Origin: Streptomyces xanthochromogenes
GTDB taxonomy: Bacteria; Actinomycetota; Actinomycetes; Streptomycetales; Streptomycetaceae
Direction: 5' to 3'
DNA: 64,000 nucleotides
NCBI RefSeq assembly: GCF_014650455.1
Contig: NZ_BMUZ01000002.1
Coordinates: forward strand, 594,595 to 658,594
This document shows, piece by piece, positions 33,248 through 42,774 of this stretch; within the stretch, counting starts at the first letter, position 1, and every line of letters begins with the position of its first letter. The notes beneath the pieces were generated by a model, which did not search any database, had not been told where the DNA came from, and was given only the letters and a program-made list of their open reading frames with translations. Both the position numbers and the translations under genes were made by a program.

Positions 33248-35167
33248 ATGACGGCCGAGCTGGTACGGGGACAGAACCACCCCCTGCCCGGGACGCGACT
33301 GGAGATCCGGGTGTCGGCCGGCACCCCGGTCGTGGCCGGCGCCACCCTCGGCGACGAGCAGGGCAGGGTGCTCGGGGCGGAGCGGGTCGCCCACCCCGGC
33401 TCACCGACGCTGCCCGGCCTCGAAGTGTCCCGGCAGGCGGCGGCCGACCACCGCCTCGCGGTGGACCTGGAGGCCCTGGGCGAGGGCGTGCACCGGGTCC
33501 ATGTGCTGCTCGCGCTGCCGCTCGGCACCGCGGGGCCCAGCCGATTCGCCGCGGTGGCCGCCCCCTTCGTCGCCGTCACCGCGCTCGACGGCACCGAGAT
33601 CGCCAGCTTCACCCTCACCGGCCTCGACGCCGAGTCGGCCGTCGTGGCCCTGGAGCTCTACCGCCGCCAGGGCGCCTGGAAGATCCGCGCCATCGGCCAG
33701 GGGTACGCGGGCGGCCTGGCCGATCTCCTCGCCGACCAGGGACTGCCCGAGGCCGGGCGCCTCGCCGCCACCATCCAGGACGCGATCGCGCTCGGCGCCT
33801 CCCGCTCGGTGGCGGCGCCCCCGCCCCGTACGAGCGACGACGCGCGGGTGCGTACGCCCGGGCCCGGAGCCGCCGTCGGTCCCACGCCGGCCGGTGCCGA
33901 GCCGCCCGCCGCCGTGCCCCAGCAGCCGGTCGGCGACGGCGGTCCCATCAACTACGCGCACCCCCGGCGTCGGACCGGCACGCCTCCGTCGCCCGCCCCG
34001 GTCGCGCCGCCCGCGGCCCCCGGCGAGCCCGCGCCGCCCGTCGCGGGCGACGCCGGCGGCTGGTCGATGGACGAGCGGCTCTACAACCAGGTGTGGGGCA
34101 TGTTCGAGGACCTGGCCAGGGCGGTTGCCGCCTACCGCAGTGCCGTCGACTTCGCGGATTCGCGGATGGAGCAGGAGCTGGACCGCGCCCTGTCCGATCC
34201 GCGCGGCCGGATGGGTTCCGCCGGGGAACGGGCGCGCGAGGAGGCCCGCGTCAAGCGGGAGGACCTCGTCGGGCGGGCCAGGGAGGCGCTCGACCGCGAT
34301 CTGGCCCAGCTGACCGCCGAGTCCGAGGTCGTCGAGCCCGCGCTTCCGCCCCCGTACGCCCGCTGGGACAACCCGGTGTGGCATGCCTACCGGGTGCCGA
34401 TGGAGCTCCCGATGGCCCTGCGCATCGGCGATCTGACGCTGCCCGAGCAGCCGGAGCTGCGCATTCCGATGCTGGTCAGGCTGCCCCTCGAACGAGGTCT
34501 GTGGATCGACTCGGGGCGCGGCGGTTCCGACGAGGCCGCCTTCATGGACCCCGATCGGCTCAAAGGCCTCGCGGTGGACACGGCGGTGGCGGTCGCGGCC
34601 CGGCTGCTCGCGGTCTATCCCGCCCACGAGTTCGCCGTGCACGTCATCGACCCGGCCGGCTCGGCCGCCGGCCGGCTGGCCCCGCTCACCCGGTCCGGGG
34701 TGCTCTCCGCACCGCCCGCGGCGGGCGCCGCCGGAGTGTCCGAGGTGCTCGCCCGGCTCACCGAGCGGGTGGACCTGGTGCAGATGGCGGTGCGCGCCGG
34801 AGCGGGCGCCGACGCGCTGCCGCCCGGTATGGACACCGGCGAGCAACTGCTCATCGTCAACGACTTTCCGCACGGCTTCGACGACCGCGCGCTGAACCAG
34901 CTGCGCTACCTCGCCGACGAGGGGCCCTCGGTCGGGGTGCACCTGCTGATGGTGGCCGACCGCGAGGACGCCAGCGAGTACGGCCCGGTCCTGCAGCCGC
35001 TGTGGCGTTCGCTGCTGCGGCTGACACCGGTCCCCGACGACCATCTCGCCGACCCGTGGGTGGGGCACGCCTGGACGTACGAGCCACCGCTCGCGCCGCC
35101 CGGCAGCCGCGTCCTGGAGCAGGTGCTCGGCCAGGTCGGCGAGGCCCGCGCGACCTGGCCGCACTGA
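33248..35167 (+). CDS. TerD domain protein with a C-terminal degenerate FtsK-like region
   Basis: 639-residue protein. Residues ~1-165 are a diverged TerD domain ending LELYRRQGAWKIRAIGQGYAGG. Then come a Pro/Ala-rich linker (~185-270), a helical region (~275-345: EQELDRALSDPRGRMG), and a C-terminal alpha/beta domain. That last part reads PMLVRLPLERGLWIDSG, then LLIVNDFPHGFDDRALNQL and GPSVGVHLLMVADREDA. It has the order of an FtsK/SpoIIIE-like ATPase, but the P-loop position has no GKS, so nucleotide hydrolysis is unlikely. The domain assignment is mine from pattern. ATG 33248 follows GAGGGGACAGAGGCG. It probably cooperates with the adjacent TerD. Confidence 0.75.
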   Translation: MTAELVRGQNHPLPGTRLEIRVSAGTPVVAGATLGDEQGRVLGAERVAHPGSPTLPGLEVSRQAAADHRLAVDLEALGEGVHRVHVLLALPLGTAGPSRFAAVAAPFVAVTALDGTEIASFTLTGLDAESAVVALELYRRQGAWKIRAIGQGYAGGLADLLADQGLPEAGRLAATIQDAIALGASRSVAAPPPRTSDDARVRTPGPGAAVGPTPAGAEPPAAVPQQPVGDGGPINYAHPRRRTGTPPSPAPVAPPAAPGEPAPPVAGDAGGWSMDERLYNQVWGMFEDLARAVAAYRSAVDFADSRMEQELDRALSDPRGRMGSAGERAREEARVKREDLVGRAREALDRDLAQLTAESEVVEPALPPPYARWDNPVWHAYRVPMELPMALRIGDLTLPEQPELRIPMLVRLPLERGLWIDSGRGGSDEAAFMDPDRLKGLAVDTAVAVAARLLAVYPAHEFAVHVIDPAGSAAGRLAPLTRSGVLSAPPAAGAAGVSEVLARLTERVDLVQMAVRAGAGADALPPGMDTGEQLLIVNDFPHGFDDRALNQLRYLADEGPSVGVHLLMVADREDASEYGPVLQPLWRSLLRLTPVPDDHLADPWVGHAWTYEPPLAPPGSRVLEQVLGQVGEARATWPH

Positions 35168-35284
35168 GGCCCGGCCTGCCCCGGCCGCTCGGCCATCAGG
35201 ACCAGAACGGACGCCCCCGACCTGGCCTTTTGGTCCTTCTTTACCAATTTCTTTACCTTCTCTTGGTTATTCGGGTAGGCTTCT

Positions 35285-35405
35285 TTCCAGCGGAGGGGAG
35301 TACTCCCGACTGCGGCGTTCCCGTCAATACGGACCCACGGGACGGGTCCCGGGGCGCCGGCCCGCGGTGCGAGGGAAGGCGCCCGGGTGGAAGAGACCTC
35401 CGGCA
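35285..35405 (+). promoter_or_regulatory. yybP-ykoY (manganese) riboswitch
   Basis: The leader of terC carries the family features: GGGGAGTA near the 5' side (35296-35302) and a distal GAAGAGACCTCCGG. The outer stem P1 forms between CGGAGG (35291-35296) and CCTCCG (35397-35402), with GC-rich internal hairpins between. This class binds Mn2+ and typically precedes TerC/MntP genes. The P1 3' strand CCTCCGG (35397-35403) is also perfectly complementary to CCGGAGG (35436-35442), the ribosome binding site, suggesting translational control. Confidence 0.8.
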
Positions 35406-35446
35406 GCGACGACGCTGATCAGTAGCCGTACGACGCCGGAGGCGCA

Positions 35447-36427
35447 GTGGACGTTTCAATGACCCTGTGGGTACTGACCATCCTTGGTCTGTGTGCCCTG
35501 ATCGCGGCCGACTTCTTCATCGGGCGCAAGCCCCATGACGTGTCGGTCAAGGAAGCCGGCATCTGGACCGTGGTCTGGATCGTGCTGGCCGCGCTCTTCG
35601 GCCTCGGCCTGTTGTTCTTCGGCAACAGCCAGGCGTCGGGCGAGTTCTTCGCGGGCTTCATCACCGAGAAGTCGCTCAGCGTCGACAACCTCTTCGTCTT
35701 CATCCTCATCATGGCGAAGTTCTCGGTGCCCTCGCACCTGCAGCAACGGGTGCTGCTCTTCGGCGTGTTGATCGCCCTCGTGCTGCGAGCGATCTTCATC
35801 GCGGCCGGTGCCGCGGTGATCGCCAACTTCTCCTGGGTCTTCTACATCTTCGGCGCGTTCCTCATCTACACCGCCTGGAAGCTCATTCAGGAGGCGCGCT
35901 CCGGTGACGAGGAGGAGGAGTTCGAGGAGAACCGTCTGCTGAAGTCCGTCGAGAAGAAGTTCGGCGTCGCGGACAAGTACCACGGCACCAAGCTGTTCGT
36001 GCGGAACAACGGCAAGAAGATCATGACGCCGCTGATGGTCGTCATGCTCGCCATCGGCACCACCGATGTGCTGTTCGCGATGGACTCGATCCCCGCGATC
36101 TTCGGCCTCACCCAGGACCCGTACATCGTCTTCACGGCCAACGCCTTCGCCCTGATGGGTCTGCGGCAGCTGTACTTCCTGATCGGCGGGCTGCTCAAGA
36201 AGCTGGTCCACCTCAGCTACGGCCTGTCGGTGATCCTCGGCTTCATCGGCGTGAAGCTGGTGCTGCACGCCCTGCACGAGAACGGGGTGAACGTTCCGGA
36301 GATCTCCATCCCCGTCTCGCTGGGCGTCATCTGCGGTGTGCTGGTCATCACCACCATCACCAGCCTCATCGCCGCGAAGAAGCAGGCCGCGGCCGAGCAG
36401 CCCGAGAAGGACAGCATCGGCGCCTGA
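35447..36427 (+). CDS. TerC/Alx family metal homeostasis membrane protein
   Basis: 326-residue integral membrane protein with about nine helices. Family landmarks: EKSLSVDNLFVFILIM (acidic residues of helix 2-3), LRAIFIAAGAAVI, and TTDVLFAMDSIPAIFGLTQ (the conserved acidic DS motif), with GLRQLYFLIGGLL. TerC/Alx proteins export Mn2+ or load it onto secreted proteins. The yybP-ykoY riboswitch upstream fits manganese-induced expression. GTG 35447 lies four bases after GGAGG. Convergent with the MHS transporter gene. Confidence 0.95.
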   Translation: MDVSMTLWVLTILGLCALIAADFFIGRKPHDVSVKEAGIWTVVWIVLAALFGLGLLFFGNSQASGEFFAGFITEKSLSVDNLFVFILIMAKFSVPSHLQQRVLLFGVLIALVLRAIFIAAGAAVIANFSWVFYIFGAFLIYTAWKLIQEARSGDEEEEFEENRLLKSVEKKFGVADKYHGTKLFVRNNGKKIMTPLMVVMLAIGTTDVLFAMDSIPAIFGLTQDPYIVFTANAFALMGLRQLYFLIGGLLKKLVHLSYGLSVILGFIGVKLVLHALHENGVNVPEISIPVSLGVICGVLVITTITSLIAAKKQAAAEQPEKDSIGA

Positions 36428-36435
36428 CCGGCGGC

Positions 36436-36465
36436 GGGGCGGCCTCCCTAGACGGGGGCCGCCTC
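36436..36465. terminator. Convergent terminator hairpin
   Basis: GGCGGCC (36438-36444) pairs with GGCCGCC (36457-36463) between the terC stop and the end of the converging transporter gene, whose stop lies inside the loop. Confidence 0.5.
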
Positions 36466-37776
36466 CGGCTCCGCCCCGGGACCCGGCTGCGCCACCGGCG
36501 CGGGCCGGGTCTCGGGGAGCAGGGCGAAACAGGCCAGGCTCAGCAGCCCGATGCCGGTCAGATACCCGGCCACGCCCCACGGCGGCCCCTCGCCGCGCGA
36601 GAGCGCCGTGGCCGCGATCGGGGTGAGGGCGCCGCCCACGACCCCGCCGAGGTTGTAGCCGACGGCGGCGCCCGTGCAGCGGACCCTCGGCTCGTACAGC
36701 TCGGGCAGGTACGCCGCGATCACCGCGAACATCGAGATGAACGCCAGCATCGCGCCGAGGAACCCGGCGAACATCAGCAAGGGCTCGGCGGTGCCGAGCA
36801 GCGCGACCATCGGGAACATCCACACCACCGTCGCGACGCAGCCCGTCAGGCAGAGCGGCCTGCGCCCGTACCGGTCGCCCAGCAGCGCCGCCAGCGGTGT
36901 CAGGACGCCCATGATCGCCACGGCGGCCATGATGCAGGTCAGCATCACGGTCCGGTCGACCCCGAGCCGTTCGGTCGCGTACGCGAGCGACCACGTCGAC
37001 ACCGAGTAGAAGACGGCGTACCCGATCGCGAGGGCGCCCGCGGTCAGCAGCACCAACCGCCAGTGCCCGCGCACCACTTCGAGCAGCGGCAGCCTGACCG
37101 GCTCGCCCATCTCGTGGAACTGCGGGGTCTCGGCGAGCGAGGTCCGCAGCAGCAGCCCGCCGAGCGCGAGCAGCCCCGCGCCCCAGAACGGCACCCGCCA
37201 CCCCCAGTCGCGGAACTGGGCGTCGGTCAGCCCGGCGGACAGGGCGAGGACGATCCCGTTGGCCAGCAGGAAGCCGAGGGAGGGGCCGATCTGCGGAAAG
37301 CTCGTCCACAGGCCGCGCCGGTGGGCGGGCGCGTGCTCGGCCGTGAGCAGCACCGCGCCGCCCCACTCGCCGCCGAGCCCGAGCCCTTGCAGGAAGCGAA
37401 GCACCAGCAGCAGTACGGGCGCCGTGATGCCGATCGAAGCGTACGAGGGCACACAGCCGACCGCGACGGTCGCGAGGCCGGTCAGCGCGAGCGAGGCGAA
37501 CATGACCGGGCGGCGGCCGTAGCGGTCGCCGATGTGCCCGAAGACGACCGAGCCGAGGGGACGGGCCAGGAATCCGGCCCCGAAGGTGCCGAAGGCGGCC
37601 AGTGTGCCCGCGAGCGCGGAGAACGTGGGGAAGAACAGCGGGCCCAGGACCAGGGCGGCCGCCGTCCCGTAGACGAAGAAGTCGTAGAACTCGATGGCGG
37701 TGCCCGCGAGCGAGGCCGCGGCGAGGCGAAGCATCGAAGGGGGAGCGGGGGACCGCGGGGGAGTGGTGGTGCGCAT
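36448..37776 (-). CDS. MHS-type MFS transporter (metabolite:H+ symporter)
   Basis: 442-residue permease of the metabolite:proton symporter family. Signature GTAIEFYDFFVYGTAAAL in helix 1, GHIGDRYGRRPVMF (loop 2-3), QGLGLGGEWGGAVLLTAEHAP after helix 4, SLAETPQFHEMGE before the central loop, and ALLGDRYGRRPLCLTG in the second half. Members import organic acids, osmolytes or aromatic acids with protons; substrate not predictable. ATG 37776 is preferred to an upstream GTG. Convergent with terC. Confidence 0.9.
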   Translation of the reverse strand: MRTTTPPRSPAPPSMLRLAAASLAGTAIEFYDFFVYGTAAALVLGPLFFPTFSALAGTLAAFGTFGAGFLARPLGSVVFGHIGDRYGRRPVMFASLALTGLATVAVGCVPSYASIGITAPVLLLVLRFLQGLGLGGEWGGAVLLTAEHAPAHRRGLWTSFPQIGPSLGFLLANGIVLALSAGLTDAQFRDWGWRVPFWGAGLLALGGLLLRTSLAETPQFHEMGEPVRLPLLEVVRGHWRLVLLTAGALAIGYAVFYSVSTWSLAYATERLGVDRTVMLTCIMAAVAIMGVLTPLAALLGDRYGRRPLCLTGCVATVVWMFPMVALLGTAEPLLMFAGFLGAMLAFISMFAVIAAYLPELYEPRVRCTGAAVGYNLGGVVGGALTPIAATALSRGEGPPWGVAGYLTGIGLLSLACFALLPETRPAPVAQPGPGAEPEAAPV

Positions 37777-37968
37777 GTCGCGCCAACTACCCGGGGTGAT
37801 CATCCGTTACGGGGGCGCGCGGGGGCTCGGTGGACGGCGGGCGGGAGCACGCGCGCACGGCCGATTGTCAGTGCCGGGTGCCACCATCGGGGCATGGACC
37901 AATTCGGCGTACCGAACGGGCCGGTTCCCCAGGCGGGACCGGCGGCGGAGCCCGCCGCCGGCCGGTGG

Positions 37969-38625
37969 CTACCAGCCGCGCGCGTGCCACTCGGGCAGGT
38001 GCGGGCGCTCGTCGCCGAGGGTCGTGTCGTTGCCGTGCCCGGGATAGACCCAGGTCTCGTCCGGCAGGGTGTCGAAGAGCTTGGTCTCGACGTCGTGGAT
38101 GAGGCTCGCGAAGGCCTCGGGGTCCTTCCAGGTGTTGCCCACGCCGCCGGGGAAGAGGCAGTCGCCGGTGAACACATGGGGGTGTCCGTGCGGGTCGTCG
38201 TAGACGAGGGCGATCGAGCCCGGGGTGTGGCCGACGAGGTGGCGGGCGGTGAGCTCGACGCGTCCGACCCGGATGGTGTCGCCGTCCTCGACCGGCACGT
38301 CGGTCGGCACCGGGATGCCCTCGGCGTCGAAACGGCCCGCATAGGTGCGCGCGCCGGTCGCCGCGACGACCTCGGCGAGCGCCTGCCAGTGGTCGCCGTG
38401 GCGGTGCGTGGTGACGACGGACGCGATGCCGTCGTCGCCGATCAGCGTGAGCAGCGTCGCGGGGGCGGCGGCCGCGTCGATGAGCAGCTGCTCGCCGGTG
38501 TTGCGGCAGCGCAGCAGATAGGCGTTGTTGCCCATGGCGCCGACCTCCACCTTGGAGATCATCAGGTCCGTCAACTCGTGCACATCGGCAGGGCCGCCGG
38601 CCTTCACCGCTCCGCTGTAGGTCAT
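37969..38625 (-). CDS. MBL fold metallo-hydrolase (glyoxalase II-like)
   Basis: 218-residue metallo-beta-lactamase-fold hydrolase. Metal ligands are in TTHRHGDHWQAL (HxHxDH, about residue 75), VGHTPGSIALVYDD (about 133), FTGDCLFPGGVG (conserved Asp) and VYPGHGNDTTLGDE (final His). The set is complete, so a di-zinc/iron hydrolase is expected. The closest common relatives are glyoxalase II-type thioesterases; in actinobacteria such enzymes may use mycothiol adducts, in keeping with the adjacent mycothiol-dependent gene 21 bases upstream (inference). Confidence 0.88.
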   Translation of the reverse strand: MTYSGAVKAGGPADVHELTDLMISKVEVGAMGNNAYLLRCRNTGEQLLIDAAAAPATLLTLIGDDGIASVVTTHRHGDHWQALAEVVAATGARTYAGRFDAEGIPVPTDVPVEDGDTIRVGRVELTARHLVGHTPGSIALVYDDPHGHPHVFTGDCLFPGGVGNTWKDPEAFASLIHDVETKLFDTLPDETWVYPGHGNDTTLGDERPHLPEWHARGW

Positions 38626-38646
38626 GGGCTCAGCCTAGCGCCGGGG

Positions 38647-39336
38647 TCACAGCGGGGGCAGGGCGGGCAGCGTCCCGCCGGTCGCCTTCAGGGCGGCGCC
38701 GTCGCGGCGTCCGGCGAGCCAGCCCATGAGGTCCGCGGCGGGGCCGCTCACCTGGACGGGCCCGCCCTCGGCGCCGCCGCCGGTGGTCCAGGTGCGGCCG
38801 GCGTCGTCGCTCAGGGCGATCGGCGGCACATCCTTGTGGCCGGCGAACCGATCGGCGAGGAAGTCGGTCTCGCGGCGGACGAAGTCCTCGGGGAGGTCCT
38901 CGAGTTCATAGCCGATTCCGAGGTCCACATGGTGCAGCTCGACCTCGACGAGGCGCCGGAAGGGCACGCGGGCCGCACTGTCCGTCACGCCGTTGCGCAG
39001 CTCGACCGTGCGCGACCAGTCGGCGGGCCGCTCGCCCTCCGCCTGGAAGCCGGCCGCGCTGTCGCGCACGTCCGCGCGCTGGACGTCCAGCGCGCGGGGC
39101 GCGTCGCGGTCGATGTCCGCGTCCCGGGTCTCGGCGCTCGCATACATGGGCCGCCCGGCCAGTACGTTGACGAGCGCGTCCGCGTTCCGTGCGATATGGG
39201 CGAGCACATGGCCCCGGCTCCAGCCGGGCAGCCGTGACGGCTCGGCGACGGAGGCGTTGTCCAGTGCGGCGGCTGCGGTGAGCAGCCGCTCGGTGGCTTC
39301 GCGTACAGAGGCCAGGTCGCGCGCGTGATCAATCAT
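38647..39336 (-). CDS. Maleylpyruvate isomerase family mycothiol-dependent enzyme
   Basis: 229-residue protein with the DinB-like N-terminal helical bundle: PSRLPGWSRGHVLAHIARN (first metal His), then VEVELHHVDLGIGYELEDLP supplying the Glu and second His of the zinc site. The C-terminal ~80 residues are the MDMPI C-terminal domain (VSGPAADLMGWLAGRRDG). In Corynebacterium the archetype isomerises maleylpyruvate with mycothiol; here the real substrate is unknown. It shares strand with the metallo-hydrolase gene, probably as a two-gene operon. Confidence 0.9.
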   Translation of the reverse strand: MIDHARDLASVREATERLLTAAAALDNASVAEPSRLPGWSRGHVLAHIARNADALVNVLAGRPMYASAETRDADIDRDAPRALDVQRADVRDSAAGFQAEGERPADWSRTVELRNGVTDSAARVPFRRLVEVELHHVDLGIGYELEDLPEDFVRRETDFLADRFAGHKDVPPIALSDDAGRTWTTGGGAEGGPVQVSGPAADLMGWLAGRRDGAALKATGGTLPALPPL

Positions 39337-39552
39337 GGCGCCGACGATAGCCCCGCCACTCGTCCGGGTGAAGGTGGCCGGACGAGTCCGTAAATCGAAT
39401 GCACGTGCTATACGCTCGGGAATGGGTTCTCGCTCAGAAGCGTTGGGACCCTGTCCGGATTCATCCAGGAATCAACGACATCACCGCGGCGGCCCCCCTA
39501 CCCTGATCGGGGGTCCTGCAGCTCCCTCTCCCTATGAAAGGTGCGGACCGGC

Positions 39553-42500
39553 GTGGCCGACCGTCTCATCGTCCGTGGCGCGCGCGAGCACAACCTCAAG
39601 AACGTCTCGCTCGACCTGCCGCGCGATTCCCTCATCGTCTTCACGGGTCTTTCCGGGTCGGGCAAGTCCTCGCTCGCCTTCGACACGATCTTCGCCGAGG
39701 GCCAGCGCCGGTACGTCGAGTCGCTGTCCTCGTACGCCCGCCAGTTCCTCGGCCAGATGGACAAGCCGGACGTCGACTTCATCGAAGGACTGTCGCCCGC
39801 CGTCTCCATCGACCAGAAGTCGACCTCGCGCAACCCGCGCTCGACGGTCGGCACCATCACCGAGGTCTACGACTACCTGCGTCTGCTGTTCGCGCGCATC
39901 GGCAAGCCGCACTGCCCCGAGTGCCGCCGGCCCATCTCGCGCCAGTCGCCCCAGGCCATCGTCGACAAGGTGCTCGAACTGCCCGAGGGCAGCCGCTTCC
40001 AGGTGCTCTCACCGCTGGTCCGTGAGCGCAAGGGCGAGTTCGTCGACCTGTTCGCCGACCTCCAGACCAAGGGCTACAGCCGGGCCCGGGTCGACGGCGA
40101 GACCATCCAGCTCGCCGAGCCGCCCAAGCTGAAGAAGCAGGAGAAGCACACCATCGAGGTGGTCATCGACCGCCTCACGGTGAAAGAGGGCGCCAAGCGC
40201 CGCCTCACCGACTCGGTGGAGACCGCGCTCGGCCTGTCCGGCGGCATGGTCGTGCTCGACTTCGTCGACCTGGCGGCCGACGACCCCGAGCGCGAGCGGA
40301 TGTACTCGGAGCACCTGTACTGCCCGTACGACGACCTCTCCTTCGAGGAGCTGGAGCCCCGCTCCTTCTCCTTCAACTCGCCGTTCGGCGCCTGCCCCGA
40401 CTGCACCGGCATCGGCACGCGCATGGAGGTCGACCCCGACCTGATCATCCCGGACGAGGACAAGTCCCTGGACGAGGGCGCGGTCTCGCCGTGGTCGCTC
40501 GGCCACACCAAGGACTACTTCGCCCGTCTGGTGGGGGCGCTCGCCGGTGAGCTGGGCTTCCGCACCGACATCCCCTGGGCCGGCCTTCCGCAGCGCGCCA
40601 AGAAGGCGCTCCTGTACGGCCACAAGACGCAGATCGAGGTCCGCTACCGCAACCGGTACGGGCGCGAGCGCGCGTACACCACCGCCTTCGAGGGCGCGGT
40701 GCCGTTCGTCAAGCGGCGCCACTCCGAGGCGGAGACCGACGGCGCGCGCGAGCGCTTCGAGGGCTACATGCGCGAGGTGCCCTGCCCCACCTGTGAGGGC
40801 ACGCGCCTGAAGCCGCTGGTGCTCGCGGTCACCGTGATGGAGCGGTCCATCGCCGAGGTCGCCGCGATGTCGATCAGCGACTGCGCGGACTTCCTGGCGA
40901 AGCTCAAGCTCAACAGCCGCGACAAGAAGATCGCCGAGCGGGTCCTGAAGGAGGTCAACGAGCGGCTGAAGTTCCTGGTCGACGTCGGCCTCGACTACCT
41001 CTCGCTCAACCGCGCGGCCGGCACGCTCTCCGGCGGCGAGGCCCAGCGCATCCGGCTCGCCACCCAGATCGGCTCCGGCCTGGTCGGCGTGCTCTACGTC
41101 CTGGACGAGCCCTCGATCGGGCTGCACCAGCGCGACAACCACCGTCTGATCGAGACGCTGGTCCGCCTGCGCGACATGGGCAACACCCTGATCGTCGTCG
41201 AGCACGACGAGGACACCATCAAGGTGGCCGACTGGGTCGTCGACATCGGCCCCGGCGCCGGTGAGCACGGCGGAAAGGTCGTCCACAGCGGTCCGTTGAA
41301 GCAGCTGCTCAGCAACAAGGAGTCGATGACGGGGCAGTACCTCGCGGGCAAACGGTCGATCCCGCTGCCCGACGTGCGCCGTCCCGTCGACCCCGCGCGC
41401 CGGCTCACCGTGCACGGCGCGAAGGAGAACAACCTCCGCGACATCGACGTCTCGTTCCCCCTCGGTGTGCTGACCGCCGTCACGGGCGTCTCCGGGTCGG
41501 GCAAGTCGACGCTGGTCAACGACATCCTCTACACGCACCTGGCGCGCGAGCTGAACGGGGCGCGCAGCGTGCCGGGCCGGCACACCCGGGTCGACGGGGA
41601 CGACCTGGTCGACAAGGTCGTGCACGTCGACCAGTCGCCGATCGGCCGCACCCCGCGGTCCAACCCGGCGACGTACACCGGCGTCTTCGACCACGTCCGC
41701 AGGCTGTTCGCCGAGACGATGGAGGCGAAGGTCCGGGGTTACCTGCCGGGCCGCTTCTCCTTCAACGTCAAGGGCGGCCGCTGCGAGAACTGCTCGGGCG
41801 ACGGCACGATCAAGATCGAGATGAACTTCCTGCCGGACGTGTACGTCCCCTGCGAGGTCTGCCACGGGGCGCGCTACAACCGGGAGACCCTGGAGGTCCA
41901 CTACAAGGGCAAGTCCATCGCCGAGGTCCTGGACATGCCGATCGAGGAGGGCCTGGAGTTCTTCGAGGCCGTTCCGACGATCGCCCGTCACCTGCGGACG
42001 CTGAACGAGGTCGGGCTCGGCTACGTCCGGCTCGGGCAGTCCGCGCCGACCCTGTCGGGTGGTGAGGCGCAGCGCGTCAAGCTGGCCTCCGAGCTGCAGA
42101 AGCGGTCCACGGGCCGCACGGTGTACGTCCTCGACGAGCCCACCACCGGGCTCCACTTCGAGGACATCTCGAAGCTGATCAAGGTGCTTTCGGGCCTGGT
42201 CGACAAGGGCAACTCGGTGATCGTCATCGAGCACAACCTGGACGTCATCAAGACGGCGGACTGGGTGATCGACATGGGTCCCGAAGGCGGCAACGGCGGT
42301 GGCCTCGTCATCGCGGAGGGCACGCCCGAGGAGGTCGCCTCCGAGCCGGCCAGCCACACCGGAAAGTTCCTGCGGGACATTCTGGGGGCGGACCGGATCA
42401 GTGACGCGGCGTCCTCGCCGGGGCGGAAGTCCGCGAAGCGGGCTGCCCCGGCCAAGAAGGCGGCGTCCGCGGCCAAGGCCGCGCCGGCCGCCCGGAAGGC

Positions 42501-42567
42501 GGCCTCGGCGGCCGCCACGAAGAAGGCCGCCCCGGCGAAGAAGGCGACCCGGGCCCGCAAGGCCTGA
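39553..42567 (+). CDS. uvrA: Excinuclease ABC subunit UvrA
   Basis: 1004-residue damage-recognition ATPase. Two ABC modules: Walker [10 protein letters not shown] (about 32-40) and GVSGSGKST (about 645). ABC signatures [14 protein letters not shown] and [14 protein letters not shown] are present. Zinc-finger cysteines are in [24 protein letters not shown] and CENCSGDG...[10 protein letters not shown]. The last ~50 residues are a Lys/Ala-rich histone-like tail ([17 protein letters not shown]). GTG 39553 (MADRLIVRG) is chosen because GAAAGG lies about ten bases upstream and it matches the usual actinobacterial start; GTG 39541 is the alternative. Confidence 0.98.
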   Translation: MADRLIVRGAREHNLKNVSLDLPRDSLIVFTGLSGSGKSSLAFDTIFAEGQRRYVESLSSYARQFLGQMDKPDVDFIEGLSPAVSIDQKSTSRNPRSTVGTITEVYDYLRLLFARIGKPHCPECRRPISRQSPQAIVDKVLELPEGSRFQVLSPLVRERKGEFVDLFADLQTKGYSRARVDGETIQLAEPPKLKKQEKHTIEVVIDRLTVKEGAKRRLTDSVETALGLSGGMVVLDFVDLAADDPERERMYSEHLYCPYDDLSFEELEPRSFSFNSPFGACPDCTGIGTRMEVDPDLIIPDEDKSLDEGAVSPWSLGHTKDYFARLVGALAGELGFRTDIPWAGLPQRAKKALLYGHKTQIEVRYRNRYGRERAYTTAFEGAVPFVKRRHSEAETDGARERFEGYMREVPCPTCEGTRLKPLVLAVTVMERSIAEVAAMSISDCADFLAKLKLNSRDKKIAERVLKEVNERLKFLVDVGLDYLSLNRAAGTLSGGEAQRIRLATQIGSGLVGVLYVLDEPSIGLHQRDNHRLIETLVRLRDMGNTLIVVEHDEDTIKVADWVVDIGPGAGEHGGKVVHSGPLKQLLSNKESMTGQYLAGKRSIPLPDVRRPVDPARRLTVHGAKENNLRDIDVSFPLGVLTAVTGVSGSGKSTLVNDILYTHLARELNGARSVPGRHTRVDGDDLVDKVVHVDQSPIGRTPRSNPATYTGVFDHVRRLFAETMEAKVRGYLPGRFSFNVKGGRCENCSGDGTIKIEMNFLPDVYVPCEVCHGARYNRETLEVHYKGKSIAEVLDMPIEEGLEFFEAVPTIARHLRTLNEVGLGYVRLGQSAPTLSGGEAQRVKLASELQKRSTGRTVYVLDEPTTGLHFEDISKLIKVLSGLVDKGNSVIVIEHNLDVIKTADWVIDMGPEGGNGGGLVIAEGTPEEVASEPASHTGKFLRDILGADRISDAASSPGRKSAKRAAPAKKAASAAKAAPAARKAASAAATKKAAPAKKATRARKA

Positions 42568-42668
42568 GCCGTCCCTCACCCCGCCCCTTCCCCCAACCCT
42601 CCGGGCACGGGAAGGGGCGGCCCCCGCCCCGCCCCCCGGCCCCGCCCCCCTGCCCGGGGTCACCCCCT

Positions 42669-42757
42669 GAGGGGCGCGGGGAACTGCGCGATCAGCCACG
42701 TATAACCGGCACCCGAGAAGGAACCCGACAAGGGGCGCGGGGAACCGCGCAACAACG
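42669..42757 (+). repeat. Streptomyces interspersed intergenic element (two copies)
   Basis: GAGGGGCGCGGGGAACTGCG at 42669-42688 and its relative AAGGGGCGCGGGGAACCGCG at 42730-42749, each followed by CGxxCAxCxACG-like sequence. This short element is scattered through Streptomyces genomes (family knowledge). No protein. Confidence 0.7.
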
Positions 42758-42774
42758 CCCGGCGCGCCCGCACC

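Noticed and set aside
39361..39552. An SOS (LexA) box before uvrA, or before uvrB and uvrC
   Set aside because: TCGAATGCACGTGC near 39392 has only one half of the actinobacterial box, and no better match was seen upstream of uvrB or uvrC.
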